From NCBI RefSeq assembly GCF_001592265.1, contig NZ_BCWP01000001.1, forward strand, positions 1 to 64,000: a DNA stretch of 64,000 bases, given 5' to 3'. The DNA is from Curvibacter delicatus NBRC 14919 (GTDB taxonomy: Bacteria > Pseudomonadota > Gammaproteobacteria > Burkholderiales > Burkholderiaceae_C). The notes beneath the pieces are model-generated. The model searched no databases and was not told where the DNA came from. It saw only the letters and a list, made by a program, of their open reading frames with translations. The first letter of the stretch is position 1. Each line of letters opens with the position of its first letter. A program made the translations under genes and the position numbers. Shown here one piece after another: positions 45,208-53,129 of the stretch.

Positions 45208-45213
45208 TACAAT
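45208..45213 (+). promoter_or_regulatory. -10-like hexamer ahead of the zinc-ribbon gene
   Basis: TACAAT ends 9 nt before ATG 45223 and no ribosome site intervenes; a start site would leave at most two or three bases of leader. Confidence 0.4.
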
Positions 45214-45222
45214 CCCGAAGTC

Positions 45223-45606
45223 ATGAGCCTGATCACCCGATGCCCAGCCTGCCGGACGATGTTCAAGGTCGTGCCCGACCAGTTGCGCATTTCTGAAGGT
45301 TGGGTGCGTTGTGGCCAATGTGACGAGATATTCGATGCCTCGCTGAACATGCAGGATCCGCTGGCGGTCGAGGCATTGCCGTCGGATCCAGTTGATATCG
45401 AGGTGGATGCGATGCCTGTGCCGGCCGATGGCGAGCCGGCTCCCGATGCCACGTCTGATCGGTCTCGGTCTATCCATGCGGAGCCTTCTTTCATTGAGCA
45501 AGAGCAGGACGTAGCACCCGCACCAGAGCCGGAGGGACCGGAAACCGCGGTGCTGACGGACGTCTGGGATTCGACCTCATTGTCCGATTCGACCGAGCCG
45601 GCCTAG
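45223..45606 (+). pseudogene. Zinc-ribbon (MJ0042-type) half of a DUF3426 gene, ended by an in-frame TAG
   Basis: The 127 codons begin MSLITRCPACRTMFKVVPDQLRISEGWVRCGQCDEIFDASLN, a two-CxxC zinc ribbon typical of the N terminus of zinc-ribbon/DUF3426 proteins, then an acidic disordered region. A TAG at 45604-45606 stops it. The same frame resumes one codon later and stays open for 175 more codons encoding the membrane helix and DUF3426 domain. In relatives I expect one protein of about 300 residues, so this looks like a nonsense-split gene; a natural two-gene arrangement or a sequencing error cannot be excluded. Confidence 0.6.
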
Positions 45607-45609
45607 CCA

Positions 45610-46137
45610 GTGCCCCTTTCCTTCATGCGCCAGGCGCGTGACCACACTAAAACCCGGGAGCATCCTCGTCGGCGCATGGCTTGGCTGGTTTCTGCGATTG
45701 TCTTGTGCCTGACGTTGTCCGTTCAGCTGCTCGCCCACGAGCGAGACAGGATTGCGGCAGCTGCACCCGGCTTCCAACCGGTGGTGGAGGCAGTGTGCGT
45801 GCTGATGCAATGCAGCGTGGCACCATGGCGCCAGATTGAATCCGTGCTGATTGACAGTTCATCTTTCAGCAAACTTAGGCCGGATGTCTACCGATTGAGC
45901 CTGACGCTCAAGAACACGGCCGGAAACGATGTGGCGTTGCCGGCGCTCGAGTTGTCGGTGACCGACACCCAGGACCAAGTGTTCATCCGGCGCGTCTTTG
46001 TGGCCGATGATCTGGGCTTGCCTTCAACTGTGCTCGCCGCTGGCTCCGAGTCCCCTGTTTCCCTGGCGTTGAACATCACGACCAATGGCAATGCAGAACG
46101 CATTGCCGGTTACCGTGTTCTTGCTTTTTATCCCTGA
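45610..46137 (+). pseudogene. Membrane and DUF3426 half of the split zinc-ribbon gene
   Basis: In the same frame as the preceding zinc-ribbon ORF. SFMRQARDHTKTREHPRRRM leads to one membrane helix (MAWLVSAIVLCLTLSVQLL) and a DUF3426-type domain (ALCVLMQCSVAPWRQIESVLIDSSSF, YRLSLTLKNTAGNDVALPALELSVTD). Candidate restart codons are GTG 45610 and ATG 45625, neither with a ribosome site. Unless re-initiation or read-through occurs this part would not be made. The domain itself shows no frameshift, arguing for a recent change. Confidence 0.6.
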
Positions 46138-46154
46138 AACTTTTCAACATCACC

Positions 46155-47057
46155 ATGGCATCTCTTATCTGCGGCTCCCTGGCTTTTGACACCATCATGA
46201 ATTTCGAAGGCAGGTTTGCCGAGCAAATCCTGCCGGATCAGCTGCACATTCTCAATGTGTCCTTTCTGGTGCCAACGCTGCGCCGCGACTTCGGTGGTTG
46301 CGCTGGCAACATTGCCTATGCGCTCAAGGCATTGGGTGGCGTGCCGCTGCCGATGGCAACCGTGGGCAACGACGGTTCCGGCTATCTGCAGCGTTTGCGC
46401 GAACTGGGGATTGCCACGCAGTTTGTGCGTGAGATGGGCGATACCTACACCGCACAGGCCTTGATCATGACGGACAAGGACAACAACCAGATCACCGCTT
46501 TCCATCCGGGCGCCATGATGCAGGCGCACGTGACCCGCATCGAACGCCATCCTGATGTCAAGCTGGGCATCATTTCACCGGATGGCCGCGATGCCATGCT
46601 CCAGCATGCCGAGCAGTTCAAGGCCGCAGATATTCCGTTTGTTTTCGATCCGGGTCAAGGTCTGCCCATGTTTGATGGCAAGGAGTTGGCGCGTTTTGTT
46701 GAACAGGCCAGTTGGGTGACAGTGAATGACTACGAAGGCAAGATGCTGTGCGATCGCACGGGCTGGAGCCCGGCCGAGATTTCACGCCAGGTTCGTGGCT
46801 TGGTCATCACGCTCGGCCATGAGGGAAGCGAGGTCTGGGTCGATGGCCAGAAGACACTGGTGCCACCGGTCAAGGCCGTGGAGGTGATTGATCCGACAGG
46901 CTGTGGCGATGCCTACCGTGGCGGCTTGCTCTATGGACTGGAGCAGGGCTGGTCGTTGGCGCGTTGTGCCGAGCTTGGCAATCGCATGGGCTCCCACAAG
47001 ATCGCGCACCGGGGTCCGCAGAACTACACGGTCGATACCAAGGCGTTTGGCTTGTAA
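46155..47057 (+). CDS. PfkB-family carbohydrate/nucleoside kinase
   Basis: A 300-residue cytoplasmic sugar or nucleoside kinase. The first PfkB signature appears as RRDFGGCAGNIAYALKALGG near 40-60, the second as DPTGCGDAYRGGLLYGL near 248-264, with the catalytic aspartate in TGCGD. Similar genes in Burkholderiales are annotated as adenosine/ribokinase-like; the substrate is not evident. It lies 18 nt after the DUF3426 part. Confidence 0.9.
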   Translation: MASLICGSLAFDTIMNFEGRFAEQILPDQLHILNVSFLVPTLRRDFGGCAGNIAYALKALGGVPLPMATVGNDGSGYLQRLRELGIATQFVREMGDTYTAQALIMTDKDNNQITAFHPGAMMQAHVTRIERHPDVKLGIISPDGRDAMLQHAEQFKAADIPFVFDPGQGLPMFDGKELARFVEQASWVTVNDYEGKMLCDRTGWSPAEISRQVRGLVITLGHEGSEVWVDGQKTLVPPVKAVEVIDPTGCGDAYRGGLLYGLEQGWSLARCAELGNRMGSHKIAHRGPQNYTVDTKAFGL

Positions 47058-47064
47058 GTCACGC

Positions 47065-47385
47065 TCAGTCAACGGCAGGGGGTGTCAGCTGCGCCCAGTC
47101 GGCGGCCGCTACATGGCCGGCTGCCACGCGGAGCTGCTTGCTGCGTGCCGTGTCACCGCGAACCAGTTCGACGGCCGCACGCGGTATGCCCAGTGTCTTC
47201 GCCAGCCAGGCTTGTAGGGCGAGGTTGGCCTTGCCGTCTACTGGTGGCGCCTTCAGTCGAACACGCAAGGCATTGTCATGCAGGCCTTGAATCTGGGTCT
47301 GTGGTGCATTGGGCATGACGTGAACATCCACGATGACTCCACCATCCTTTTCGGTTCGTAGGAAAGGCAGCTTGGAAACAGTCAT
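47065..47385 (-). CDS. UPF0235 (DUF167, YggU-like) protein
   Basis: A 106-residue cytoplasmic protein of the DUF167 family. The conserved block is VHVMPNAPQTQIQGLHDNALRVRLKAPPVDGKANLALQAWLAKTLGI with VELVRGDTARSKQLRV. Function unknown. It is convergent with the PfkB kinase, their stops 7 nt apart, and sits just after the terminator of the H1-like gene. Confidence 0.92.
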   Translation of the reverse strand: MTVSKLPFLRTEKDGGVIVDVHVMPNAPQTQIQGLHDNALRVRLKAPPVDGKANLALQAWLAKTLGIPRAAVELVRGDTARSKQLRVAAGHVAAADWAQLTPPAVD

Positions 47386-47409
47386 GGCGGCGTTGATGTG
47401 ACGAAGAAA

Positions 47410-47438
47410 AAGCCCGATGCCTTGCGGTCATCGGGCTT
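47410..47438 (-). terminator. Intrinsic terminator of the H1-like gene
   Basis: AAGCCCGATG and CATCGGGCTT (47410-47419 and 47429-47438) form a perfect 10-bp stem with a 9-nt loop; on the minus strand the stem is followed by TTTTCTTC. It lies 18 nt beyond the stop at 47456. Confidence 0.85.
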
Positions 47439-47455
47439 GAGGCTAAGCCGCTGAA

Positions 47456-47731
47456 TCAGGGCTTGCTGGCCGTCGGAAACGGCCAAGCGGCCTGCGGGTT
47501 CAGAGTGGTCTGAGCCGCGGGGGCAGCCGGGGCAGGCGCTGCTTTGGCAGCAGGCTTTTTCGCGGCTTTCTTCGCAGCCGGCTTCTTGGCAGCTTTCTTG
47601 GCTACGGCTTTTTTGGCCGGAGCTTTCTTCGCTGCTACCTTTTTGGCGGGAGCCTTCTTAGCTGCGACTTTCTTTGCCGGAGCTTTCTTCGGTGCGGCCT
47701 TCTTTGCGGCCGGTTTTTTTGCAGTTGCCAT
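47456..47731 (-). CDS. Histone H1-like lysine/alanine/proline-rich protein
   Basis: A 91-residue basic protein made of KKA/KKP/AKK repeats, with two near-identical decapeptide units KKAPAKKVAA in tandem. It is of the AlgP/H1-like type that binds DNA nonspecifically through a disordered lysine tail. The last 25 residues (AAQTTLNPQAAWPFPTASKP) are different and conserved in appearance. AAGGAG lies 6 nt before ATG 47731; the ATG just upstream at 47734 is too close to it. Repeat number is likely variable. Confidence 0.88.
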   Translation of the reverse strand: MATAKKPAAKKAAPKKAPAKKVAAKKAPAKKVAAKKAPAKKAVAKKAAKKPAAKKAAKKPAAKAAPAPAAPAAQTTLNPQAAWPFPTASKP

Positions 47732-47791
47732 CATTTTCTCCTTGATCAAGTTACAAAGAGCACTTCACGCCAGTTGGAGAGCATGAAGCGA

Positions 47792-47825
47792 TTCATGGCG
47801 CTGGGACCAATCCCAACGCCATGAA
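47792..47825. other. 15-bp inverted repeat downstream of nrdB
   Basis: TTCATGGCGCTGGGA at 47792-47806 is the reverse complement of 47811-47825 with one mismatch and a 4-nt loop. No T tract follows on either strand. Confidence 0.75.
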
Positions 47826-47833
47826 CTCGGGTG

Positions 47834-47876
47834 CACATGCCACAGCCGCTCTCTCGGGAGCGGTCGGCGACATGTG
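47834..47876. other. Long imperfect hairpin immediately after nrdB
   Basis: CACATG (47834-47839) and CATGTG (47871-47876) enclose CCGCTC and GAGCGG (47846-47851 and 47858-47863), with partial pairing between. It lies 28 nt beyond the nrdB stop on the minus strand. It may terminate or stabilise nrdAB mRNA. Confidence 0.65.
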
Positions 47877-47903
47877 TAATTCTGGAAGCCATGGTTTGTT
47901 TGC

Positions 47904-49091
47904 TCAGTCCCAGGAGAGGGCGCCACCCGATTGATACTCGATCACGCGGGTTTCGAAAAAATTACGCTCTTTCTTGAGGTCAATCATTTCGCTCATCCAA
48001 GGGAAAGGATTTTCCTCATTGGGGAAGAGGGGCTCCAGGCCAATCTGCGTGGCACGCCGGTTGGCGATGTAGCGCAGGTAACCCTTGAACATGGAGGCAT
48101 TCATGCCGAGCACGCCGCGCGGCATGGTGTCTTCGGCATAGCGGTATTCGAGTTCGACGGCCTTCTCGAACAGCCCGCGAATCTCGGCTTTGAATTCAGC
48201 CGTCCAGAGATGCGGGTTTTCGAGCTTGAGCTGGTTGATCAGGTCAATGCCGAAATTGCAGTGCATCGACTCGTCACGCAGAATGTACTGGTACTGCTCG
48301 GCGGCGCCGGTCATCTTGTTCTGGCGGCCCAGCGCCAGGATCTGCGTGAAACCGACATAGAAGAACAGGCCTTCCATCAGGCAGGCGAACACGATCAGCG
48401 ACTTCAGCAGCGTCTGATCGGTTTCCTGGGTGCCGGTCTTGAAGTTGGGGTCCATGATCGCGTTGATGAACGGGATCAGGAACTCGTCCTTGTCGCGGAT
48501 CGACTGGATTTCGTTGTAGGCGTTGAAGATTTCGCTCTCATCCAGACCGAGCGATTCGACGATGTACTGGTACGCGTGGGTATGGATCGCCTCTTCAAAG
48601 GCCTGGCGCAGCAGGAACTGGCGGCACTCGGGGGCCGTGATGTGGCGGTAGGTGCCCAGCACGATGTTGTTGGCGGCCAGTGAGTCGGCCGTGACGAAAA
48701 AGCCCAGATTGCGCTTGACGATGCGTCGCTCGTCTTCGGTCAGACCATTCGGATCTTTCCACAAGGCGATGTCACGCGTCATGTTCACTTCCTGCGGCAT
48801 CCAGTGGTTGGCGCAGGTGGCCAGGTATTTTTCCCAGGCCCATTTGTATTTGAACGGCACCAGCTGGTTGACGTCGGTCTGGCCGTTGATGATGCGCTTG
48901 TCGGCTGCCTTGATGCGGTGTGCAGCCGCGGACGTAGCCGGTGCGGCGGAGGTGAACGGCGTGGCGTTCACGGCTTGTGCCGTACGCAGTTCAGGAGATT
49001 GCAGGGGAAGCTCGGTCGTACGGCTGCTGGATGAGCCGTGTGCAAAAGGCATTTGCGATGTGGGCTTGACTTCTTCGTCCCAGTTCAACAT
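47904..49091 (-). CDS. nrdB: Ribonucleotide reductase class Ia beta subunit NrdB
   Basis: R2 subunit carrying the diiron-tyrosyl radical for deoxyribonucleotide synthesis. The product is 395 residues. After a variable 70-residue N terminus the ferritin-like core shows [37 protein letters not shown] and [16 protein letters not shown] (iron ligands), ending GALSWD. GGAA lies 6 nt before ATG 49091; a TTG four codons earlier is less likely. It lies 118 nt downstream of nrdA and is probably read from the nrdA promoter. Confidence 0.97.
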   Translation of the reverse strand: MLNWDEEVKPTSQMPFAHGSSSSRTTELPLQSPELRTAQAVNATPFTSAAPATSAAAHRIKAADKRIINGQTDVNQLVPFKYKWAWEKYLATCANHWMPQEVNMTRDIALWKDPNGLTEDERRIVKRNLGFFVTADSLAANNIVLGTYRHITAPECRQFLLRQAFEEAIHTHAYQYIVESLGLDESEIFNAYNEIQSIRDKDEFLIPFINAIMDPNFKTGTQETDQTLLKSLIVFACLMEGLFFYVGFTQILALGRQNKMTGAAEQYQYILRDESMHCNFGIDLINQLKLENPHLWTAEFKAEIRGLFEKAVELEYRYAEDTMPRGVLGMNASMFKGYLRYIANRRATQIGLEPLFPNEENPFPWMSEMIDLKKERNFFETRVIEYQSGGALSWD

Positions 49092-49209
49092 ATGAGATTC
49101 CAATCAGCGGATTATGAGAGCAGCGAGATGAAATGAAAAGTATTCATTCACATCGCTGCTCAATTGTGTTGCTCAATAGCATCGCATGGCATGCGAAGCA
49201 GGCGTCGAT

Positions 49210-52113
49210 TTACTGGCAGGCTTCGCAGCCAGGGTCATCGATCGCGCAGAACTTGATGTCGGTGGCGGCTGTTGCCATCTGTGCCTGCGCGGCCGCAGCC
49301 GCAGCTTCAAGTGCGCTCATGCCGGCACCGCCTTGCGCTGCACCACCGGAGGACACGGCATTGAGTCGGCCAGCTGCCACGGTGGATTTCTCCGCTTGTG
49401 TGGCCGAGGTGGTGCGCAGGTAGTAGGTGGTCTTCAGGCCACGCAGCCAAGCCAGCTTGTAGGTTTCGTCCAGCTTCTTGCCGGAGGCGCCCGCCATGTA
49501 GATGTTGAGCGATTGCGCCTGGTCGATCCACTTCTGGCGGCGTGCTGCCGCTTCCACCAGCCAGCTGGTTTCGACTTCAAAAGCCGTGGCGTACAAGGCC
49601 TTGATCTCCTGCGGCACGCGGTCGATGGGGGCCAGCGAACCGTCAAAGTGCTTGAGGTCCATGACCATGACGTCGTCCCACAGGCCCAGGCGCTTGAGGT
49701 CGCGCACCAGGTAGCTGTTGATGACGGTGAACTCGCCCGACAGGTTGGACTTCACCGACAGGTTGCCGAAGCAGGGTTCGATGGAGGCATCCACGCCGAT
49801 GATGTTGGAAATCGTGGCGGTCGGGGCAATGGCCACGCAGTTGGAGTTACGCATGCCGTCCTTGGCAATCTTCTTGCGCAGGGCGTCCCAGTCCAGGGTG
49901 GATGAACGGTCGACTTCGACGTAGCCGCCGCGCGCCTGTGCCAGCATGTCCAGCGTGTCCGGCGGCAGGATGCCCTTGTCCCACAGGGAGCCCTGGTAGC
50001 TGGAATAGCGGCCGCGTTCGCTGGCGAGATCGGTCGATGCCAAGTAGGCGTAGTAGCAGACGGCTTCCATGGACTTGTCGGCGAAGTCCACGGCAGCATC
50101 GCTGGCGTAGGGGATGCGCAGTTCATACAGAGCATCCTGGAAGGCCATGATGCCCAGTCCGACCGGACGGTGGCGCAGGTTGGAGTCGCGGGCCTTCTTG
50201 ACGGCGTAGTAGTTGATGTCGATCACGTTGTCCAGCATGCGCATAGCGGTGGCCACCGTCTTCTGCAGCTTGGCGTGGTCGATCTGGCCATCTTTCAAGT
50301 GCTGGCGCAGGTTGACGGAGCCCAGGTTGCAGACGGCGGTTTCGGTGTCGCTGGTGTTGAGCGTGATCTCGGTACACAGGTTCGAGGAGTGCACCACGCC
50401 GGCATGCTGCTGGGGCGAGCGCACATTGCAGGCGTCCTTGAACGTGATCCAGGGGTGGCCGGTCTCGAACAGCATGGTCAGCATCTTGCGCCACAGGTCG
50501 GTCGCCTGCAGGGTGCGCGTCGGCTTGATCTCGCCGCGGGCGGCCTTTTCTTCGTAGGCGACATAGGCTTTCTCGAAGTCGGCGCCGAACTTGTCGTGCA
50601 GGTCGGGCACGTTGGACGGGGAGAACAGGGTCCACTGGCCCTTTTCCATCACGCGACGCATGAACAGGTCCGGGATCCAGTTGGCCGTGTTCATGTCGTG
50701 GGTGCGGCGGCGGTCATCGCCGGTGTTCTTGCGCAGCTCCAGAAATTCCTCGATGTCGAGGTGCCAAGTTTCCAGATACGTGCAGACGGCGCCCTTGCGC
50801 TTGCCGCCCTGGTTCACGGCGACGGCGGTGTCGTTGACGACCTTGAGGAAAGGCACGACACCCTGCGACTCGCCGTTGGTGCCCTTGATGTGGGAGCCCA
50901 GGGCGCGCACGCGCGTCCAGTCGTTGCCCAGGCCGCCGGCGAACTTGGACAGCAGAGCGTTTTCCTTGATGGATTCGTAGATGCCATCGAGATCGTCGGG
51001 CACCGTGGTCAGGTAGCAGCTCGAGAGTTGCGAGCGCAGCGTGCCGCTGTTGAACAAGGTAGGCGTGCTGGACATGAAGTCGAACGAAGACAGCACTTCG
51101 TAGAACTCGATGGCACGGGCTTCGCGGTCGATTTCATTGAGCGACAGGCCCATGGCCACGCGCATGAAGAAGGCCTGCGGCAATTCGATGCGCGATTTGC
51201 GCACGTGCAGGAAGTAGCGGTCGTACAGCGTCTGCAGGCCAAGGTAGTCGAACTGCAGGTCGCGCTCAGCCTTGAGTGCGGCACCCAGGCGCTTGAGGTC
51301 GAACTGAAGCAGTTTCTCGTCAAGCAGGTCGTTTTCCACGCCCTTCTTGATGAAGCCGGGGAAGTAGTCGGTATAAGCCTCGGCCATTTCGGACGGCTGC
51401 ACGTCGCGCCCCAGCACCTCTTTGGCAATGGTATGGAACAGCAGGCGTGCGGTGGCGTAGGTGTAGTCGGGGTCTTTTTCGATCAATGTGCGGGCGGCCA
51501 GGATGGCGGCCTTGTACACCTCGTCGATGGGGACGCCGTCGTAGAGGTTGCGCATGGTCTCGGCCAGGATCGGTTCTGGCTTGATGTCGGCGCCCAGGCC
51601 GGCGCAGGCCGACACGATCAGGCTTTTGAGACGGTCGAGGTCGAGGGCGATGCGTTGGGTGCCGTCAACAACGTGCAGCTCCGGCGTCTTGGGTGTTTCT
51701 GCGGTGGTCTGGCGAGCCCGCTCCTGGGTACGGCGTTCACGGTAAAGCACATAGGCGCGGGCGATTTCGTGGTGGCCGCTACGCATCAGGCCGAGTTCCA
51801 CCTGGTCTTGCACGTCCTCGATGTGGAAGGTGCCGCCGCCGGGACGCGAGCGCATCAGGGCACGCACCACGGCCTGGGTCAGTTCATCAACCACCTCACG
51901 CACGCTGGCCGATGCTGCCCCCTGGGTGCCATGCACCGCCAGGAAGGCCTTCATCATGGCCACGGCAATCTTGTTGGGTTCGAACGGCACCACGGCGCCA
52001 TTGCGCCGGATGATCTGGTAGTGGTTGAGCGGTTGGGCTGCCGCATTTTCCTGAGTTTGCATGTTCAGGACGCCTGTGTTGAGGGGGGTGGATGTGTTCA
52101 GGGCAGGTTGCAT
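49210..52113 (-). CDS. nrdA: Ribonucleotide reductase class Ia alpha subunit NrdA
   Basis: Catalytic R1 subunit of 967 residues, longer than E. coli NrdA (761). An ATP-cone allosteric domain is near 32-125 (YQIIRRNGAVVPFEPNKIAVAMMKAF). Active-site blocks include LSSCYLTTVPDDLDGIY, KGTNGESQGVVPFLKV, HSSNLCTEITLNTSDTETAVCNLGSVNL, PTATISNIIGVDASIEPCF; the C-terminal CEACQ is the redox-active cysteine pair. GAGGAAC lies 3-4 nt before ATG 52113. The promoter region carries paired NrdR boxes. Confidence 0.97.
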   Translation of the reverse strand: MQPALNTSTPLNTGVLNMQTQENAAAQPLNHYQIIRRNGAVVPFEPNKIAVAMMKAFLAVHGTQGAASASVREVVDELTQAVVRALMRSRPGGGTFHIEDVQDQVELGLMRSGHHEIARAYVLYRERRTQERARQTTAETPKTPELHVVDGTQRIALDLDRLKSLIVSACAGLGADIKPEPILAETMRNLYDGVPIDEVYKAAILAARTLIEKDPDYTYATARLLFHTIAKEVLGRDVQPSEMAEAYTDYFPGFIKKGVENDLLDEKLLQFDLKRLGAALKAERDLQFDYLGLQTLYDRYFLHVRKSRIELPQAFFMRVAMGLSLNEIDREARAIEFYEVLSSFDFMSSTPTLFNSGTLRSQLSSCYLTTVPDDLDGIYESIKENALLSKFAGGLGNDWTRVRALGSHIKGTNGESQGVVPFLKVVNDTAVAVNQGGKRKGAVCTYLETWHLDIEEFLELRKNTGDDRRRTHDMNTANWIPDLFMRRVMEKGQWTLFSPSNVPDLHDKFGADFEKAYVAYEEKAARGEIKPTRTLQATDLWRKMLTMLFETGHPWITFKDACNVRSPQQHAGVVHSSNLCTEITLNTSDTETAVCNLGSVNLRQHLKDGQIDHAKLQKTVATAMRMLDNVIDINYYAVKKARDSNLRHRPVGLGIMAFQDALYELRIPYASDAAVDFADKSMEAVCYYAYLASTDLASERGRYSSYQGSLWDKGILPPDTLDMLAQARGGYVEVDRSSTLDWDALRKKIAKDGMRNSNCVAIAPTATISNIIGVDASIEPCFGNLSVKSNLSGEFTVINSYLVRDLKRLGLWDDVMVMDLKHFDGSLAPIDRVPQEIKALYATAFEVETSWLVEAAARRQKWIDQAQSLNIYMAGASGKKLDETYKLAWLRGLKTTYYLRTTSATQAEKSTVAAGRLNAVSSGGAAQGGAGMSALEAAAAAAQAQMATAATDIKFCAIDDPGCEACQ

Positions 52114-52205
52114 CTGTTCCTCGTCTTCGCAAATTTATTGGTTATTTCAGTCTTGTTTGCCGGCTTTTCATGCACCACCGGCAACAACCGTGGTGCAAAC
52201 AGGAA

Positions 52206-52253
52206 ACACTATATATGGGGTCTTGTGTGAATACAAGCCACTACAGGTAGTGT
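52206..52253 (-). promoter_or_regulatory. nrdA promoter with two NrdR boxes
   Basis: On the minus strand TTGTAT (52236-52231) and TATAGT (52213-52208) are separated by 17 bp. ACACTATATATGGGGT at 52206-52221 and CCACTACAGGTAGTGT at 52238-52253 both match the NrdR box pattern ACAC-W-AT-rich-W-GTGT and are 32 bp apart, three helical turns. Box 1 covers the -10 and box 2 flanks the -35, so NrdR repression of nrdAB is strongly suggested. nrdR itself is not in the window. Confidence 0.85.
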
Positions 52254-52520
52254 ATCGCGTCGCGATGGCATGACTGTGTCAGTCGCATGAAAGATGGCTG
52301 GCACCAAGTCGGTGAAACAGGGCGGACGGAATGTCGAGAGCAGGCCGAAACTCGGGTCAAATCGAGCGTTGTTGTGAGACAGCCAGAGAACACAAGCGAT
52401 GCAGCGGATTTTTGCTTGCATGGCCGCATGGTGCTTGCGCATCGTGTGATGCACGATCAATGTGCGCGGGCGATGTGCGCATCACGCCGGTGCAGAAAAA
52501 TATTTTCAGTGACGCAACAT
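52254..52520. other. Spacer between ampD and the nrdA promoter
   Basis: These 267 bp between the ampD stop and the distal NrdR box hold no ORF with a plausible ribosome site. I see no DnaA box or further repeat; the region may carry the ampD terminator, but no hairpin with a T tract is evident. Confidence 0.5.
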
Positions 52521-53129
52521 CTATGCAACGTCTTGGGGAAAACACTGAGTTGGCCAGCCCAGACTTTGCCGCAAAGCGGCCCACGCGAAGCCAGCGCCGG
52601 GATCGGCTTTCCTGCCGGGGGCAATGTGTTCATGACCGGCAATGTGGCGGATGGGATAGCGCTGCGGGAGGGTTGCGCACAGGCCCGCCAGGGTTTCGTA
52701 TTGGGCGGTATCGAACGGGGTGCCTTCCAGGCCTTCCAGTTCAATGCCGATGGAGTCATCGTTGCAGTTGTCGCGGCCGCGGTAGTGTGAGCTGCCGGCA
52801 TGCCAGGCCCGTTCATCGCAGCTGACGAATTGCCAGAGCTCACCATTGCGTCGGATGTAGAAATGGGCGGAGACTTCCAGCCCCTGGATTGTCTGGAAGT
52901 AAGGGTGGGCGTTCCAGTCCAGGGTGTTGGTGAAGAGACGTTGCACTTCGTCCCCGCCGTACTGGCCGGGCGGCAGACTGATTGAATGGATGACGATCAG
53001 GTCCACCGTGGCCTGTGGTGGGCGCGGACCGAAGTTGGGGGATGCCAGACGGCGGGCGAAGCGATACCAGCCGCCGTTCCACAGGGCATCGGCAGCGGGC
53101 TCGTTATGGGGTGTCGGGGGCTGTGTCAT
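52521..53129 (-). CDS. ampD: 1,6-anhydro-N-acetylmuramyl-L-alanine amidase AmpD
   Basis: Cytoplasmic zinc amidase that removes the peptide from anhydromuropeptides during wall recycling, and lowers ampC induction where present. The product is 202 residues. Zinc ligands are in DLIVIHSISLPPG and GHEHIAPGRKADPG; HFYIRRNGELWQFVS, ERAWHAGSSHYRGRDNCNDDSIGIELEG are the amidase_2 core. No signal peptide, as for AmpD. The tripeptide it releases is the substrate of Mpl. The start overlaps the end of pilR by 26 nt. Confidence 0.96.
   Translation of the reverse strand: MTQPPTPHNEPAADALWNGGWYRFARRLASPNFGPRPPQATVDLIVIHSISLPPGQYGGDEVQRLFTNTLDWNAHPYFQTIQGLEVSAHFYIRRNGELWQFVSCDERAWHAGSSHYRGRDNCNDDSIGIELEGLEGTPFDTAQYETLAGLCATLPQRYPIRHIAGHEHIAPGRKADPGAGFAWAALRQSLGWPTQCFPQDVA

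Noticed and set aside
50170-52230. Long plus-strand open frame of nearly 690 codons antisense to nrdA
   Set aside because: It is the mirror of a highly conserved gene in GC-rich DNA; its product is Gly/His/Val-rich without domains. NrdA on the other strand is full length with all motifs.
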